A model generated the notes under the pieces. That model made no database searches and was not told the origin of the DNA. It saw only the letters and a list, made by a program, of their open reading frames with translations. This document shows positions 43,143-53,005 of a stretch of 64,000 nt of DNA, in pieces. This DNA is from Mucilaginibacter tolerans. GTDB taxonomy: Bacteria; Bacteroidota; Bacteroidia; Sphingobacteriales; Sphingobacteriaceae. A program made the translations under genes and the position numbers. The stretch covers positions 124,001 to 188,000 of the forward strand of contig NZ_JAUMKB010000001.1 of NCBI RefSeq assembly GCF_030519375.1, given 5' to 3'. Position 1 is the first letter of the stretch; each line of letters begins with the position of its first letter.

Positions 43143-43624
43143 TGGGAGGTAATTACAGGGTATATAGTTGATGCTTTTTGTTATTTTGTTGACGGTTTCG
43201 AACGACAAAGGCGGCTAGTGAACTGTTTAAATAAGTCAAAAAATAAATTATCCACCGGGTTTAAATTGTTCTAATTGGTCGAAACGATTCAAAACAGCAT
43301 GATTAATCACATCCGCATTGAACCATTACTAAAGGATGAAAATATAATTACTCAAAAAAAGGAGATAGCAGAATTGATCAAAAATACAGAACAAATGTTC
43401 AAACGACTATAACACGCTTTGAATTACCATGTTAGATATTGCTAGTTAGTTAGTATGATCATTTTTTAGAATCTCTATTGGCATTTTTAATCACATCGGT
43501 CAGTCCATAATCATTTAATATGGTCTGGACTTTGGTTTTCCGGGCAAAATGAGTATCGCCTGAAAGAAGACTCACGAAATGAATTAGAAAATCGACATAC
43601 ACGGGTAAATAACTAATTTACGCC
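43143..43624. other. Intergenic region with gene scraps
   Basis: It contains a 37-codon ORF at 43299-43412 (MINHIRIEPLLKDENIIT, ending FKRL) and, on the minus strand, a coding-like frame ending at 43459 (see the next entry). It also carries the promoters for the GH operon and the AraC gene. Confidence 0.4.
43459..43617 (-). pseudogene. Possible gene fragment, unrecognised
   Basis: The minus strand reads a short frame (SLLSGDTHFARKTKVQTILN, DYGLTDVIKNANRDSKK) to a TGA at 43459-43461. Upstream, Met-Ala-stop interrupts it at 43609. The composition is protein-like but no family is recognised; it may be the 3' end of a lost gene. Confidence 0.25.
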
Positions 43625-44608
43625 ATGATTTTTGAATTTACTGCATCTCCTGGGTTTGACTTTATTACATTGTTTTCAAAACAGATTAATGTTCCTGTGA
43701 GGGATAACGTATTGGAGATCCCGAAAGAATTGGGAAAAGGATATGTACGTAAAGTTGGGTTTGGAGATGATTTCAAATTAACCATCCACCATTATGTTTT
43801 GAATGAAGATCTGATCATCAAACGTAATCCGGCTGCAAGCGCGAACGATGTCCGCACCATTTTCTTTTATAATAATGCAAGAGATCTGGAAGTGAGGTAT
43901 AACAGCGGAGAAAATAAACCATTTTCACCGAAAAATAATTCTTCCATACTCTTGTCTACAAATGACCTGCGCACGGAGATCCGTTTTCCTGCTGACAGCG
44001 ATATTCATTACGTAGTCGTTGGGATCACTGCAAAAAGATTACGCTCCGTTCTGTCTATTGAAAAACCAAACTGTACATTGAAAACCATCATAGCGGAAAA
44101 TGCATCTTTTCTGTTTTTTGAAAGTTTAGACCCTGAAATGCAATTGCTACTTAAAAATATTGTATCAGTCGACATGAATAACTCCCTGAATAATTTCTAT
44201 GTGCAAATTAAGGTCCAGGAATTAATTTACCTGCTTTTTAGTAAGCTGTCGCTCAGGGAGAACACGACCTTTAAAAATATCAATAGCAGCGATGCAGAAA
44301 AACTCCTGGTTATTCGCAACAAAATATTGAGTGATCTGAGTACCCCGCCGGTTTTAAGGGAATTAGCCAAAATTGCTTCGATGAGCGAAACGAAACTTAA
44401 ACAGCTATTTAAGCAAACATTTGGTGATACGATCTATAATTATTACCAAAAGGCCAGAATGGAAGAAGCTGCCTTTCTCTTAAAACAGGCTAAACATTCC
44501 GTTTCAGAAGTAGGCTACGAATTAGGGTTTTCAAACCTTAGTCATTTCAGCAGATTATTTGAGAAGCAGTATGGCATTACGCCAAAAAAATTCTCCTACA
44601 CCGCATAA
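43625..44608 (+). CDS. AraC family transcriptional regulator
   Basis: A 327-residue cytoplasmic protein: an N-terminal ligand-type half (about 1-215) and a C-terminal double HTH (about 225-325) with LRELAKIASMSETKLKQLFK, VSEVGYELGFSNLSHFSRLF and the closing YGITPKKF (each given in part). It lies upstream of the MDR and OYE genes on the same strand and is divergent from the GH operon, so either could be its target. Confidence 0.92.
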   Translation: MIFEFTASPGFDFITLFSKQINVPVRDNVLEIPKELGKGYVRKVGFGDDFKLTIHHYVLNEDLIIKRNPAASANDVRTIFFYNNARDLEVRYNSGENKPFSPKNNSSILLSTNDLRTEIRFPADSDIHYVVVGITAKRLRSVLSIEKPNCTLKTIIAENASFLFFESLDPEMQLLLKNIVSVDMNNSLNNFYVQIKVQELIYLLFSKLSLRENTTFKNINSSDAEKLLVIRNKILSDLSTPPVLRELAKIASMSETKLKQLFKQTFGDTIYNYYQKARMEEAAFLLKQAKHSVSEVGYELGFSNLSHFSRLFEKQYGITPKKFSYTA

Positions 44609-44779
44609 ATTTTCTTTTCTCCTTTGCTTTACACAATTGCCTGCCGGATAAGACTATTCTTTCGCCTTTTCCGGCTATTTTACCCATTTGCCAGCTTTTA
44701 ATTTTGCTCCTGTAAATAGTGACGGCAAAAGGGAAAGTTTTTCTATGCCTTTTGGAAGTCCACTTTAAAGCTAATAATA

Positions 44780-45706
44780 ATGAAAGCAATACAATATAAG
44801 GCGTTTGGCAATTCAGATGTGGTTGAGGTGGCAGAGATATCTCAGCCGGAAATCAGGAACGAAGATGAAGTGTTAATCCAGGTTAAAGCAGCCAGCGTAA
44901 ATCCTTTGGATATCAAATTACGCAACGGAATTATGCAAACGATGCGTCCTGTCAATTTGCCGTTTGTGCCAGGTGCAGATGTAGCAGGAGTAGTGATCGC
45001 CACCGGGGATAGGGTAATCCAATTCAAAGCAGGTGATCAGGTGATCGCTGTGACCAGGGAAGGTGGGTATGCCGAGTACGCGCTGGCAAATGTAAATCAT
45101 GTTGCCCTTAAACCTGCTAATACCTCCTTTGAAGAAGCAACCTCCCTGGTGGTTAATATAGGCACTGCCCAATCGGTATTGTTTAATGAAGGAAAATTAG
45201 CGAAAGGTCAGAAAGTATTGATCCAGGGAGCTGCAGGCGCAACAGGCGCTGCTATGGTGCAAATGGCAAAAAATGCCAGGGCTTATGTTATTGCTACTGC
45301 ATCCGGAAAAGGCGTCGCGTTAGTAAAAAGCCTTGGTGCGGATGAGGTAATAGATTACAGATCGGAAGACCTTACGGTCTTGGCTAAGGATATTGACCTG
45401 GTGGCGGATTGCGCCGGCGGGGAATTCCAGCATAAGCTGTTTGAAGTATTAAAGCCTGGAGGAAAATTATTGAGCATCGTGATCCCGCCTTCCGCCGAGT
45501 TAGCCGAAAAATACCAGGTTGAAGCACGGTTTATCAGTTCCAATATCTCAGCGAATAGTTTGAGCGACGGTTTGCTTTTGGTCAATGAAGGAAAGCTTCG
45601 TCCCATCGTTGCAAAGACATTCAGGTTAGAAGAAGCTGCGCAGGCGCAGGATTACCTGTCGGCTGGCGGAGTCAACGGCAAAGTCGTATTGCTTGTCGCA
45701 CAATAG
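44780..45706 (+). CDS. NADP-dependent MDR oxidoreductase (quinone reductase-like)
   Basis: A 308-residue medium-chain dehydrogenase without the zinc ligands. It has the GroES-like N-terminal half (VKAASVNPLDIKLRNG, VPGADVAGVV) and the NADP-binding AxGAxGxxG-type segment (LIQGAAGATGAAMVQMAK). Members reduce quinones or enals. It is 83 bp upstream of an old yellow enzyme and after an AraC gene, which suggests a regulated detoxification unit. Confidence 0.9.
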   Translation: MKAIQYKAFGNSDVVEVAEISQPEIRNEDEVLIQVKAASVNPLDIKLRNGIMQTMRPVNLPFVPGADVAGVVIATGDRVIQFKAGDQVIAVTREGGYAEYALANVNHVALKPANTSFEEATSLVVNIGTAQSVLFNEGKLAKGQKVLIQGAAGATGAAMVQMAKNARAYVIATASGKGVALVKSLGADEVIDYRSEDLTVLAKDIDLVADCAGGEFQHKLFEVLKPGGKLLSIVIPPSAELAEKYQVEARFISSNISANSLSDGLLLVNEGKLRPIVAKTFRLEEAAQAQDYLSAGGVNGKVVLLVAQ

Positions 45707-45789
45707 CAAAGGCGACCAGGGACGGTCTAATGAAAGCAGCTATCGATTAACTATACGATTTACAACAACAAAATAATAATAAAGAGAAC

Positions 45790-46869
45790 ATGAAACTATT
45801 AGAAAAGATAACATTAGGAACAGAAATATTGCAGAACGCCATCGCGATGGCGCCCATGACCCGCAGCCGTGCCAATAGCGAAGGTGTCGTGTCCGACCTG
45901 ACCGCGTTATACTATGCACAACGTGCCGGTGCGGGGCTTCTCATTACAGAAGCCATCAACATCTCGGAACAGGCATTGGGCAGCCCCCTGACGCCCGGCC
46001 TGTATAGCCAGGACCAAATTGATGCGTGGAAGAAAGTAACGAAATCCGTTCATGACAAAGGAGGCGTGATCTATGCACAACTTTGGCATACAGGCCGTGT
46101 TGGGCATTCGGCGGATAAAAAGGGAAACCTTCCTGTAGCACCATCTGCAATCGGGATAAAAGGGCAGCAGCACTTCACGTCCCAGGGAATGAAAGATTAC
46201 GAAACACCTCAGGAATTGACTACTACAGAGATCAGGCAGATCGTAAAGGATTACGGTAAGGCTGCCAGGAATGCCATCGAAGCCGGTTTTGATGGTATTG
46301 AATTACATGCAGCATTCGGATATTTGCCTAACCAATTTTTATCGGAAAGTGCAAACCTCCGGACTGATGAGTATGGGGGCAGCATCGAAAACAGGAACCG
46401 CTTTGTGCTGGAAGTTATGCAGGAACTGGTTGATGTAACGGGACGCGATAAAGTCGGCATTAAGCTATCACCAACAGTCTACTATAACAATATAGAAAAC
46501 AGTGATCCCGTTGCTCAATTCAACCCTTTGATTGAAGCATTGAATGAACTTCCCCTGGCCTATATTCACCTGATGAATGGCTTATTCCCTTTGGACAATT
46601 ACCCTCATTATCCTAAGAATGCTTTAGAAACATTCGGTAGCATAAGTAAACACATGGTCATCGCCAATGGCGGGTTCAATAAAGATAGCGGTGAAGGAGA
46701 ACTGGGAAAAGGGATCGCTAAAATAATCTCCTACGGCTCACTATTTCTGGCCAATCCCGATCTGCCTGAACGCTTTAAGTTAAATGCTGAGTTAAATGTG
46801 CCGGACGGAGCTACAATGTATGGTGGAGGCGAAAAGGGATATACAGATTATCCGTTCTTGAAAGATTAA
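45790..46869 (+). CDS. Alkene reductase, old yellow enzyme family
   Basis: A 359-residue FMN-dependent TIM-barrel protein with MAPMTRSRANSEGVVSD near the start, AQLWHTGRVGH, the substrate-binding HAAFGYLPNQFL and the EYGGSIENRNRF family signature. It reduces activated C=C bonds of enones, nitroalkenes and similar electrophiles. It probably forms an operon with the upstream MDR gene. Confidence 0.94.
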   Translation: MKLLEKITLGTEILQNAIAMAPMTRSRANSEGVVSDLTALYYAQRAGAGLLITEAINISEQALGSPLTPGLYSQDQIDAWKKVTKSVHDKGGVIYAQLWHTGRVGHSADKKGNLPVAPSAIGIKGQQHFTSQGMKDYETPQELTTTEIRQIVKDYGKAARNAIEAGFDGIELHAAFGYLPNQFLSESANLRTDEYGGSIENRNRFVLEVMQELVDVTGRDKVGIKLSPTVYYNNIENSDPVAQFNPLIEALNELPLAYIHLMNGLFPLDNYPHYPKNALETFGSISKHMVIANGGFNKDSGEGELGKGIAKIISYGSLFLANPDLPERFKLNAELNVPDGATMYGGGEKGYTDYPFLKD

Positions 46870-46902
46870 TCCGACAGTCAATGAAATCTTTTTGAGTAGA
46901 GA

Positions 46903-46944
46903 CCACTGGAAAGTCTCTCAAAGAAATTTGAGAGATTTTTTTTA
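46903..46944 (+). terminator. Terminator resembling the tRNA-Lys terminator
   Basis: AGTCTCTCAAA-GAAA-TTTGAGAGATT followed by eight T. With the preceding ACCACTGGA it matches about 38 of 43 positions of 34431-34473. Confidence 0.8.
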
Positions 46945-47073
46945 TAACCTGGTTGACCAGTATGTTCTTCCTGAACTGAAGCCTACTATAAGGGTCACTG
47001 AAATAACCTTTCGAGATTATCTGGAGGGCTTTTCAATTTTTATCATCAGCGAGAGATTTTAATTTGATCTGAT

Positions 47074-47838
47074 TTAATCCCAAATGCCGTTCTGCGTTGT
47101 AAATATCACCGGCTCGCCACCGGTTACCATTATAGTATGCTCGTGCTGCGCCACAAAACCACCTTTATTGCCAATCAACGTCCAGCCATCTGCTTGTGTA
47201 TCGGCTATTGTTGATCGTGTTGAAATAAATGTCTCTATCGCTACTACCGAATTCTTTTTGAAACGTGCAGTATTTAGCCTATCGCAGTAGTTGGCAATCT
47301 CGTGAGGCTCCTCGTGCAAGCTGCGACCAACACCATGTCCGGTCAGGTTTTTTATTACCGTGTACCCGGCTTTTTTGGCTTCAGTCTCGATCAACCTGCC
47401 TATCTCCGATATTCTAACACCACCTTTAATATTGCTGATCGCTTTTCTCAATATCGCTTTCGATGTTTCTACCAGTCTGCCGTGGCCGTGAATATCTTCG
47501 CCCAATACAAACGAGCCGCCATTGTCAGCCCAATAGCCATTTAATTCTGCCGAAACATCAATATTTATCAGATCACCTTCTTTTAGGATTTTATCCTCAG
47601 ATGGTATACCGTGCGCTGCTTCTTCGTTAACGCTTATACAAGTATACCCTGGAAAACCATAGGTTAACTTAGGTGCAGAATGTGCGCCTAACTGTGTCAG
47701 CAATTCGCCGCCGTAATCATCAAGTTCCTTTGTTGAAATGCCCGGTTTAGCAAATTCACGCATTTTCTTTAGCGTAATGGCAACGGCATCACTTGCCTGC
47801 TGTATTCCGACTCTTTCGCTTTCGGTAGATATAGACAT
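47074..47838 (-). CDS. map: Methionine aminopeptidase, type I
   Basis: A 254-residue pita-bread peptidase with all metal ligands: Asp94 (INIDVSAE), Asp105 (WADNGGS), His168 (GHGVGR), Glu202 (AIETFIS) and Glu233 (QHEHTI), plus His76 (AAHGIP). It removes the initiator Met in the cytosol. It is not linked to the ribosomal-protein cluster where map usually lies in this phylum, so it may be a second, accessory MetAP. Confidence 0.95.
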   Translation of the reverse strand: MSISTESERVGIQQASDAVAITLKKMREFAKPGISTKELDDYGGELLTQLGAHSAPKLTYGFPGYTCISVNEEAAHGIPSEDKILKEGDLINIDVSAELNGYWADNGGSFVLGEDIHGHGRLVETSKAILRKAISNIKGGVRISEIGRLIETEAKKAGYTVIKNLTGHGVGRSLHEEPHEIANYCDRLNTARFKKNSVVAIETFISTRSTIADTQADGWTLIGNKGGFVAQHEHTIMVTGGEPVIFTTQNGIWD

Positions 47839-48049
47839 TTTTGAATTTTTATCTGTGCAAAATTAACAATTAGTACATCAAAAATCTTTGACCCAATCCC
47901 CGGGTAAAAACGCAATCATGGCCAAAAAAATCGGAAAGTAGAAATTACAGATTTATCAACAATGAAACGACCTGTGCTTAATAAACCTTTGTATAAAGCG
48001 GGAGGATAATACCTTTTTAAGAGAGGTAGTTGCAATAACTGATTATTGC

Positions 48050-48457
48050 CTACACAGCTTCTTTAGCGTCAAAAAGTTCGCGAATTTTTGTCACGTTTAA
48101 AGGTTTGCAAATAAAACCTTTTACCTCCGAGTATGATTTAGCGCGGCTAATATCTTCACTAAAAACAGAGGACGATAAAATAAAAATAGCGGATGCACCT
48201 TCGGGGTCAATCTTAAGCCGGCTGTAATCATCCAAAAACTCCCAGCCGTTCATCACAGGCATATTAATATCCAGTAAAATGAAATCCGGCAGCTTTGAAG
48301 CATCTTGCTTTATTTTCGTTAGAAGTGAGATTGCCTGCTTACCATGCAGACATGACGTGACTACTGCACCGGGCAAAGCTTTCTGGATGAGCCTGGTTGC
48401 AATGTAATTGTTGATCTCTTCGTCTTCAACAAGCAATATGCGGATAGGATCGGTCAT
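48050..48457 (-). CDS. Single-domain response regulator
   Basis: A 135-residue CheY-like receiver without an output domain: acidic pair Glu11-Asp12, phospho-acceptor Asp63 (LLDINMP), the Ser/Thr in FILSSSVF and Lys in FICKPL. It probably works in a phosphorelay or by protein binding. No kinase is adjacent. Family members of this subtype are frequent in Sphingobacteriaceae. Confidence 0.92.
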   Translation of the reverse strand: MTDPIRILLVEDEEINNYIATRLIQKALPGAVVTSCLHGKQAISLLTKIKQDASKLPDFILLDINMPVMNGWEFLDDYSRLKIDPEGASAIFILSSSVFSEDISRAKSYSEVKGFICKPLNVTKIRELFDAKEAV

Positions 48458-48709
48458 ATTATAACTTTCATACGAAAACTTATTTGCAAAAGTTATGTAC
48501 CATTACCGTTACATTATCAGGTAAAAAGCCGAGACTAGACAATGAAAACATCGTTGCTATTTTACAGATGATTTAATCTAAATGGCACTATTTCGCCACG
48601 TCCAAATCACCCCGTCACAAAGTCTATTTTACACGTTTTCGTTTTGAAACAATCAGACTAATTTTGACATATCATAAAAGGCATCAGGTTTTAAAAAACA
48701 ATTATAGCT

Positions 48710-49201
48710 ATGGAAAATCAAGATTTCACAACTGCCATACTGGTAGATCAAACACCACAGGAAGCATTTAATGCCATTAATAATGTACGCGGATGGTGGT
48801 CTGAAAATGTAGAAGGTTTCACCGATCAGTTAAACGGTGTATACTATTATCACTATAAAGACATTCACCACTGCACTATAAAGATTGCCGAACTTGTTCC
48901 CGGCAAACGGGTAGCATGGGAAGTGCTGGACAACTATTTCAATTTCATAGCGGATAAAACCGAATGGGTAGGCACCAAAATTATTTTTGACATCACGGAG
49001 AAAGATCCCAAAACCGAGATACGTTTCACGCACAAGGGCCTGGTACCGGGTCATGAGTGTTACGGCGTTTGCTTCGAAGCCTGGACAAATTATATCCAGC
49101 ATAGCTTACGTAACCTTATCGCTACAGGCAAAGGCGAACCGACCCCAAAGGAAGGTGTTGGTTACAATACACAACTGGCAGAGAAATGGAATTTGGAATA
49201 A
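48710..49201 (+). CDS. SRPBCC/AHSA1-like protein 1
   Basis: A 163-residue cytoplasmic helix-grip protein: MENQDFTTAILVDQTPQEAF, NNVRGWWSENVEG, KTEWVGTKIIFDITEKD, RFTHKGLVP and a last helix. It belongs to the START/SRPBCC fold, hydrophobic-ligand binders of varied function. The next gene is a close paralogue, so a tandem duplication is evident. Confidence 0.9.
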   Translation: MENQDFTTAILVDQTPQEAFNAINNVRGWWSENVEGFTDQLNGVYYYHYKDIHHCTIKIAELVPGKRVAWEVLDNYFNFIADKTEWVGTKIIFDITEKDPKTEIRFTHKGLVPGHECYGVCFEAWTNYIQHSLRNLIATGKGEPTPKEGVGYNTQLAEKWNLE

Positions 49202-49245
49202 TTATAAAGCACAAGTAACATAACATCTATAAGACAAATTGAATT

Positions 49246-49692
49246 ATGGAAAATCAGGATTTCACAGTTACCTTTTTGGTAGATCAAAGCCCGCTGCAGG
49301 CATATAACGCTATTAATAATGTACGGAAATGGTGGACGGGAGAAATTGAAGGCAACACAGACAAGCTGGGTGATGAGTTTACTTACAGCTATCCGCCTTA
49401 TCATTATAGCAAACACAAACTGGTGGAGATGGTGCCCGGCAAGAAAATCGTTTGGCTTATTACAGACAGTAGTTTAAATTTCATTGAGGACAAAACCGAA
49501 TGGAACGGAACAAAAATCAGTTTCGATATAGCCGAAAAAGATGGCAAAACTGAGGTCCGTTTTACACACCATGGATTGGTGCCTAAAAATGAATGCTACG
49601 ATGCCTGTTCCAATGCCTGGACGGGTTATATAACCGATAGTCTGCATAACCTGATAGCTAAAGAGCAGAGTCAGCCTGAAATAATCAAATAA
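49246..49692 (+). CDS. SRPBCC/AHSA1-like protein 2
   Basis: A 148-residue paralogue of the preceding protein, alignable along its length (MENQDFTVTFLVDQSPLQAY, NNVRKWWTGEIEG, KTEWNGTKISFDIAEKD, RFTHHGLVP). It lacks the C-terminal 15 residues of paralogue 1. The 44-bp gap suggests co-transcription. Confidence 0.9.
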   Translation: MENQDFTVTFLVDQSPLQAYNAINNVRKWWTGEIEGNTDKLGDEFTYSYPPYHYSKHKLVEMVPGKKIVWLITDSSLNFIEDKTEWNGTKISFDIAEKDGKTEVRFTHHGLVPKNECYDACSNAWTGYITDSLHNLIAKEQSQPEIIK

Positions 49693-49800
49693 ATTATCAC
49701 TTTGTGCAAACTATTTTGACAACAAAAGCTTAAAGTTAATGACAGACGGTCTTGCCGCCTACAGTATAGTTTTATGTAAACGAATTAAATACAAATAACT

Positions 49801-50160
49801 ATGACAACACAAGAGGTAGCTAAAAAACTCGTGCAATATTGCAGAGAAGGCAAAAACATCGATGCCATTAATGAGCTTTATGCGGACAACATTGTGAGCC
49901 GTGAACAACCGGGTATCCCGCACGAACTATCACAAGGTAAAAATGAGGTGCTTGGGAAAAACAATGAATGGTACCAATCGGTAGCGGAAATACATAGCGC
50001 CAATATCTCCGATCCGGTGGTGACAGGAAATTTGATTGCAGTTGCTATGGAAATGGATGTGACCTATAAAAATAGGGGTCGCAACCAAATGAACGAGATC
50101 GCTCTTTATGAAGTAGAGAACGGCAGGATAGTTAAAGAACAATTCTTTTATAAAAACTAA
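49801..50160 (+). CDS. SnoaL/NTF2-like protein
   Basis: A 119-residue protein of the NTF2-like fold (VAKKLVQYCREGKNIDAINE, LYADNIVSREQPG, VAMEMDVTYKNR, IVKEQFFY). Often annotated SnoaL-like; no catalytic residues are assignable. It lies 108 bp after the SRPBCC pair on the same strand. Confidence 0.85.
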   Translation: MTTQEVAKKLVQYCREGKNIDAINELYADNIVSREQPGIPHELSQGKNEVLGKNNEWYQSVAEIHSANISDPVVTGNLIAVAMEMDVTYKNRGRNQMNEIALYEVENGRIVKEQFFYKN

Positions 50161-50239
50161 GGGCTCCACCAGCACACAGACCTGGCAAAAGAGGAAGAAA
50201 GAGTTTTCTTCCTCTTTTTGCTTTGGATATTAGGTATGC

Positions 50240-53005
50240 CTATTTATTTTGTATCTCTATTTTACGATTCTCTTTAGACAGCGTAATAACATAAGCATCG
50301 CGCTCCAAGCTAACGTTACCCGTCAATTTGTATTTGTTCCCCCGTTTATTAGCTGAAGGTTGTTGAACGTGTAAATAAGCTTTGGGAGTATAGGCATCTG
50401 ACGGGTCAAGCAAAACAGAAATTTGTCCCGACTTTTCGTTGTACGACACCCTATTAAATGTTCCTGCATCCAGCGTTAACCAAACTCCTGCAGGTGCAAT
50501 ATAAACCCGCGATTTTGGGCCGGTAGTTATCTCGACATTTATCCATTCGCCACTTTTCTTAACGTTACCACCAAAGGCAAGCCATCCCAGCTCTTTATCA
50601 TAGGTAATATAGGTAGCAGAGTTTACAGCATAACCAAAAAAGTTAGGGCCATAATCGCCGGACAGGCCGTCGATTTTTAAGGTTGACGGGAAGGAATGGA
50701 AAGCTGCAGGGCCAAAACCATCTTCGGTAATATTTGAAATTGATCCCATTAAGCCTCCGTACCCTACACGTAACAAGTACAGATCATTGGGTTTGGTCCT
50801 GAATTCACTTAAAACCGGGATAGCATTTAGTCCCGAACCGTAATGGTGCAACTGGCGCTCGATACGTGATAGTTTACCTCCGTATAAAAAATCCCAATAT
50901 CTGCGGGCCGATCCGTTATAACCCCAATGAGGAACGGTGGGCATATAACCCAAGATGGCATTGATGGTTACCTCAGCTTTATCTCTGTAGCCAAAATAAT
51001 CAGACCATAAGTAAACCTCTTCCTGACCAGTTGAGTCCCATGGCATCTCGCTGCCGAATGGATACATGAGCGTATGCCAATGGTCGGCGCGGTCTTTCAT
51101 CACTTTTTCCAGCTGATCGGCTTTGTCTTTCCAGCCTTCCGCTTTCAGGTCCATCAGGATCAGGTAAAAAACGGTTCCTTCCATTTGTCCGAACTGTGCG
51201 TAATATGGCGCCTGGTTAACCATAGCCATCGCTGTGTTATAGGCATTGTCCAGGTACCACTGCCAGTTTTGTTCGGTAACTAAGCCCTGATGGTTACGTG
51301 CCAATCGGAATAGCACCCAATGTGCTGCTGCCACATGCGGGTAGTTATAGGAGCGTCCTACATCATCAGCATCCTTATGGCTCCATGCTGCCCAGGTTTT
51401 ATAGTTGATGCTATCGCTATAAGTACCCGCCGGCATTTGGTCTGGCTGATAATAGAATACACTTTTCTTTACCCCATACTTTTGGTCACCGCTGCTGTGC
51501 TGGATATTACCCCACAAAGTATGGTTTACAAAACGCTGCATTTTGTCGATCTCTGCTTTATCAGGCTGAACCAATTCTTTCATTATAGCGCCAAGCCAGC
51601 TTCCGGCGCCACCCTCGTCACTTAAACCGGCTATCCATGCCCGGCTATCCTGAGTTACCTGTTGTTTTTTCTCATAGTCGTAAGTAATCACCGACTGATC
51701 GCGCCTAAAGGGATCGGATTTATTCTCGTACCATTGTTTGTGCGTAAGAAAGTTTCCGTAGTCCTTTAAGACCTCTGCCTCGGGTTTAATCACTTTGTAA
51801 TTGATGGTTTGGGAAAGGCCGTCGGCATAAGTAATTGTTAAACGTGCCCTGCCCCATTTCTTTCCTTTTACCTGATATATCTTCCATGGGGTATTACTCT
51901 GCGGGACTACCGCTATAGTCAATGCATCAACAGGTTCAACTCGTATAGATTTGACTTTCGCTGCATAATTTAAAAACAGCTTGCCGTTTACATCTTGTGG
52001 TAATACGTAGCCAGGTACACCTACGGCTACAGGGCGTTTGTTCTCGACCAGCTTTTGTTCAATCCCTTTTATAGAATCGGCCAGCAGGAATTTCAGGCCG
52101 TATTCATTTGTTTCGCCCGATTGAATAGTGAGCGAAGTCGGCACATTCCAAGGCTCTGCTTTTTTCCATTCGTTCTCCGCGTAAGCCTTGCTGTAAACCA
52201 TCCACTCATTAAAACCTTCGAAGGTAATTCCGCGGGGCGTTGGGTCATCGAGCAATGGACTATAGGCTTCGAAAGGTGTGTTTTTATTATAAGGAACAAC
52301 TAAAAGTACCGGTCCGTGACCGCTCAGCCGCGTTACCTGCAAATAGCCTGCATCTTTGCCTATGTATGGATCGTAAAAAACATTGGAGGCATGTGCTTCT
52401 TCCAAAGTTTTCTCGTGCATCAGGTTATTGAATATCATAGGGATACCCAGTGAGCCTATTTCTACAGCCTTAGTACTTATATTTTTTATTTTGAAAAGCA
52501 GCACCAGCTGACCATCGGCTACCTCCCAATATCGCTGAATATTTAATGGAATATCCGCAGGTAAGGTGCCAGATAGATCCGCCGCTGCCAATACGCCATC
52601 TTGTTTAATATCCAGGGCCTTCACCTTGCCTCTCTTTTCGGCGGTTGAATATTTTTTCCAGGCTGTATCTCCGGCAGCTCTGACCCGAAGGTTTAAATCG
52701 CCCAGGTGATACATGCCATCTCTGCTGCGCAGTTTAAGGCGATCGCCGGGGGTAAAATCAAAGCCCTTTTCGCCATTAGGCTGCAAGGCGGCTATAGTTT
52801 GCGATGATTTTACCAGTTGCAGGTGAAATGTGGGGGTATTAAAGGTTAATAGCCCGTTCTCAATACCCAATGTTGATGGTTTAGCTTCAACCTTTTTCCA
52901 TTCCTCCTGTCCTGATACCGCCTGGCCAAAGACAAGCAAGATCAATAGCAGCAACAAGGTGTAAGAAACATTCAATCTTCTCAGGAGGGCAAAAGCATTA
53001 ACCAT
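50240..53005 (-). CDS. DUF5695 secreted protein, glycosidase-like
   Basis: A 921-residue protein with a signal peptide (VSGQ at about 33). An N-terminal beta-sandwich (about 40-430) is followed by a helical (alpha/alpha)-toroid-like region (about 440-770: YNYPHVAAAHWVLFRLARNH, EGTVFYLILMDLKAEGW) and a C-terminal beta domain. This is the DUF5695 layout, typical of glycan-active proteins but, as far as I know, without defined activity. Candidate acids such as Glu and Asp in MPWDSTGQEEVYLWSDY look conserved-like. It is the downstream neighbour of a GDSL esterase on the same strand. Confidence 0.85.
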   Translation of the reverse strand: MVNAFALLRRLNVSYTLLLLLILLVFGQAVSGQEEWKKVEAKPSTLGIENGLLTFNTPTFHLQLVKSSQTIAALQPNGEKGFDFTPGDRLKLRSRDGMYHLGDLNLRVRAAGDTAWKKYSTAEKRGKVKALDIKQDGVLAAADLSGTLPADIPLNIQRYWEVADGQLVLLFKIKNISTKAVEIGSLGIPMIFNNLMHEKTLEEAHASNVFYDPYIGKDAGYLQVTRLSGHGPVLLVVPYNKNTPFEAYSPLLDDPTPRGITFEGFNEWMVYSKAYAENEWKKAEPWNVPTSLTIQSGETNEYGLKFLLADSIKGIEQKLVENKRPVAVGVPGYVLPQDVNGKLFLNYAAKVKSIRVEPVDALTIAVVPQSNTPWKIYQVKGKKWGRARLTITYADGLSQTINYKVIKPEAEVLKDYGNFLTHKQWYENKSDPFRRDQSVITYDYEKKQQVTQDSRAWIAGLSDEGGAGSWLGAIMKELVQPDKAEIDKMQRFVNHTLWGNIQHSSGDQKYGVKKSVFYYQPDQMPAGTYSDSINYKTWAAWSHKDADDVGRSYNYPHVAAAHWVLFRLARNHQGLVTEQNWQWYLDNAYNTAMAMVNQAPYYAQFGQMEGTVFYLILMDLKAEGWKDKADQLEKVMKDRADHWHTLMYPFGSEMPWDSTGQEEVYLWSDYFGYRDKAEVTINAILGYMPTVPHWGYNGSARRYWDFLYGGKLSRIERQLHHYGSGLNAIPVLSEFRTKPNDLYLLRVGYGGLMGSISNITEDGFGPAAFHSFPSTLKIDGLSGDYGPNFFGYAVNSATYITYDKELGWLAFGGNVKKSGEWINVEITTGPKSRVYIAPAGVWLTLDAGTFNRVSYNEKSGQISVLLDPSDAYTPKAYLHVQQPSANKRGNKYKLTGNVSLERDAYVITLSKENRKIEIQNK

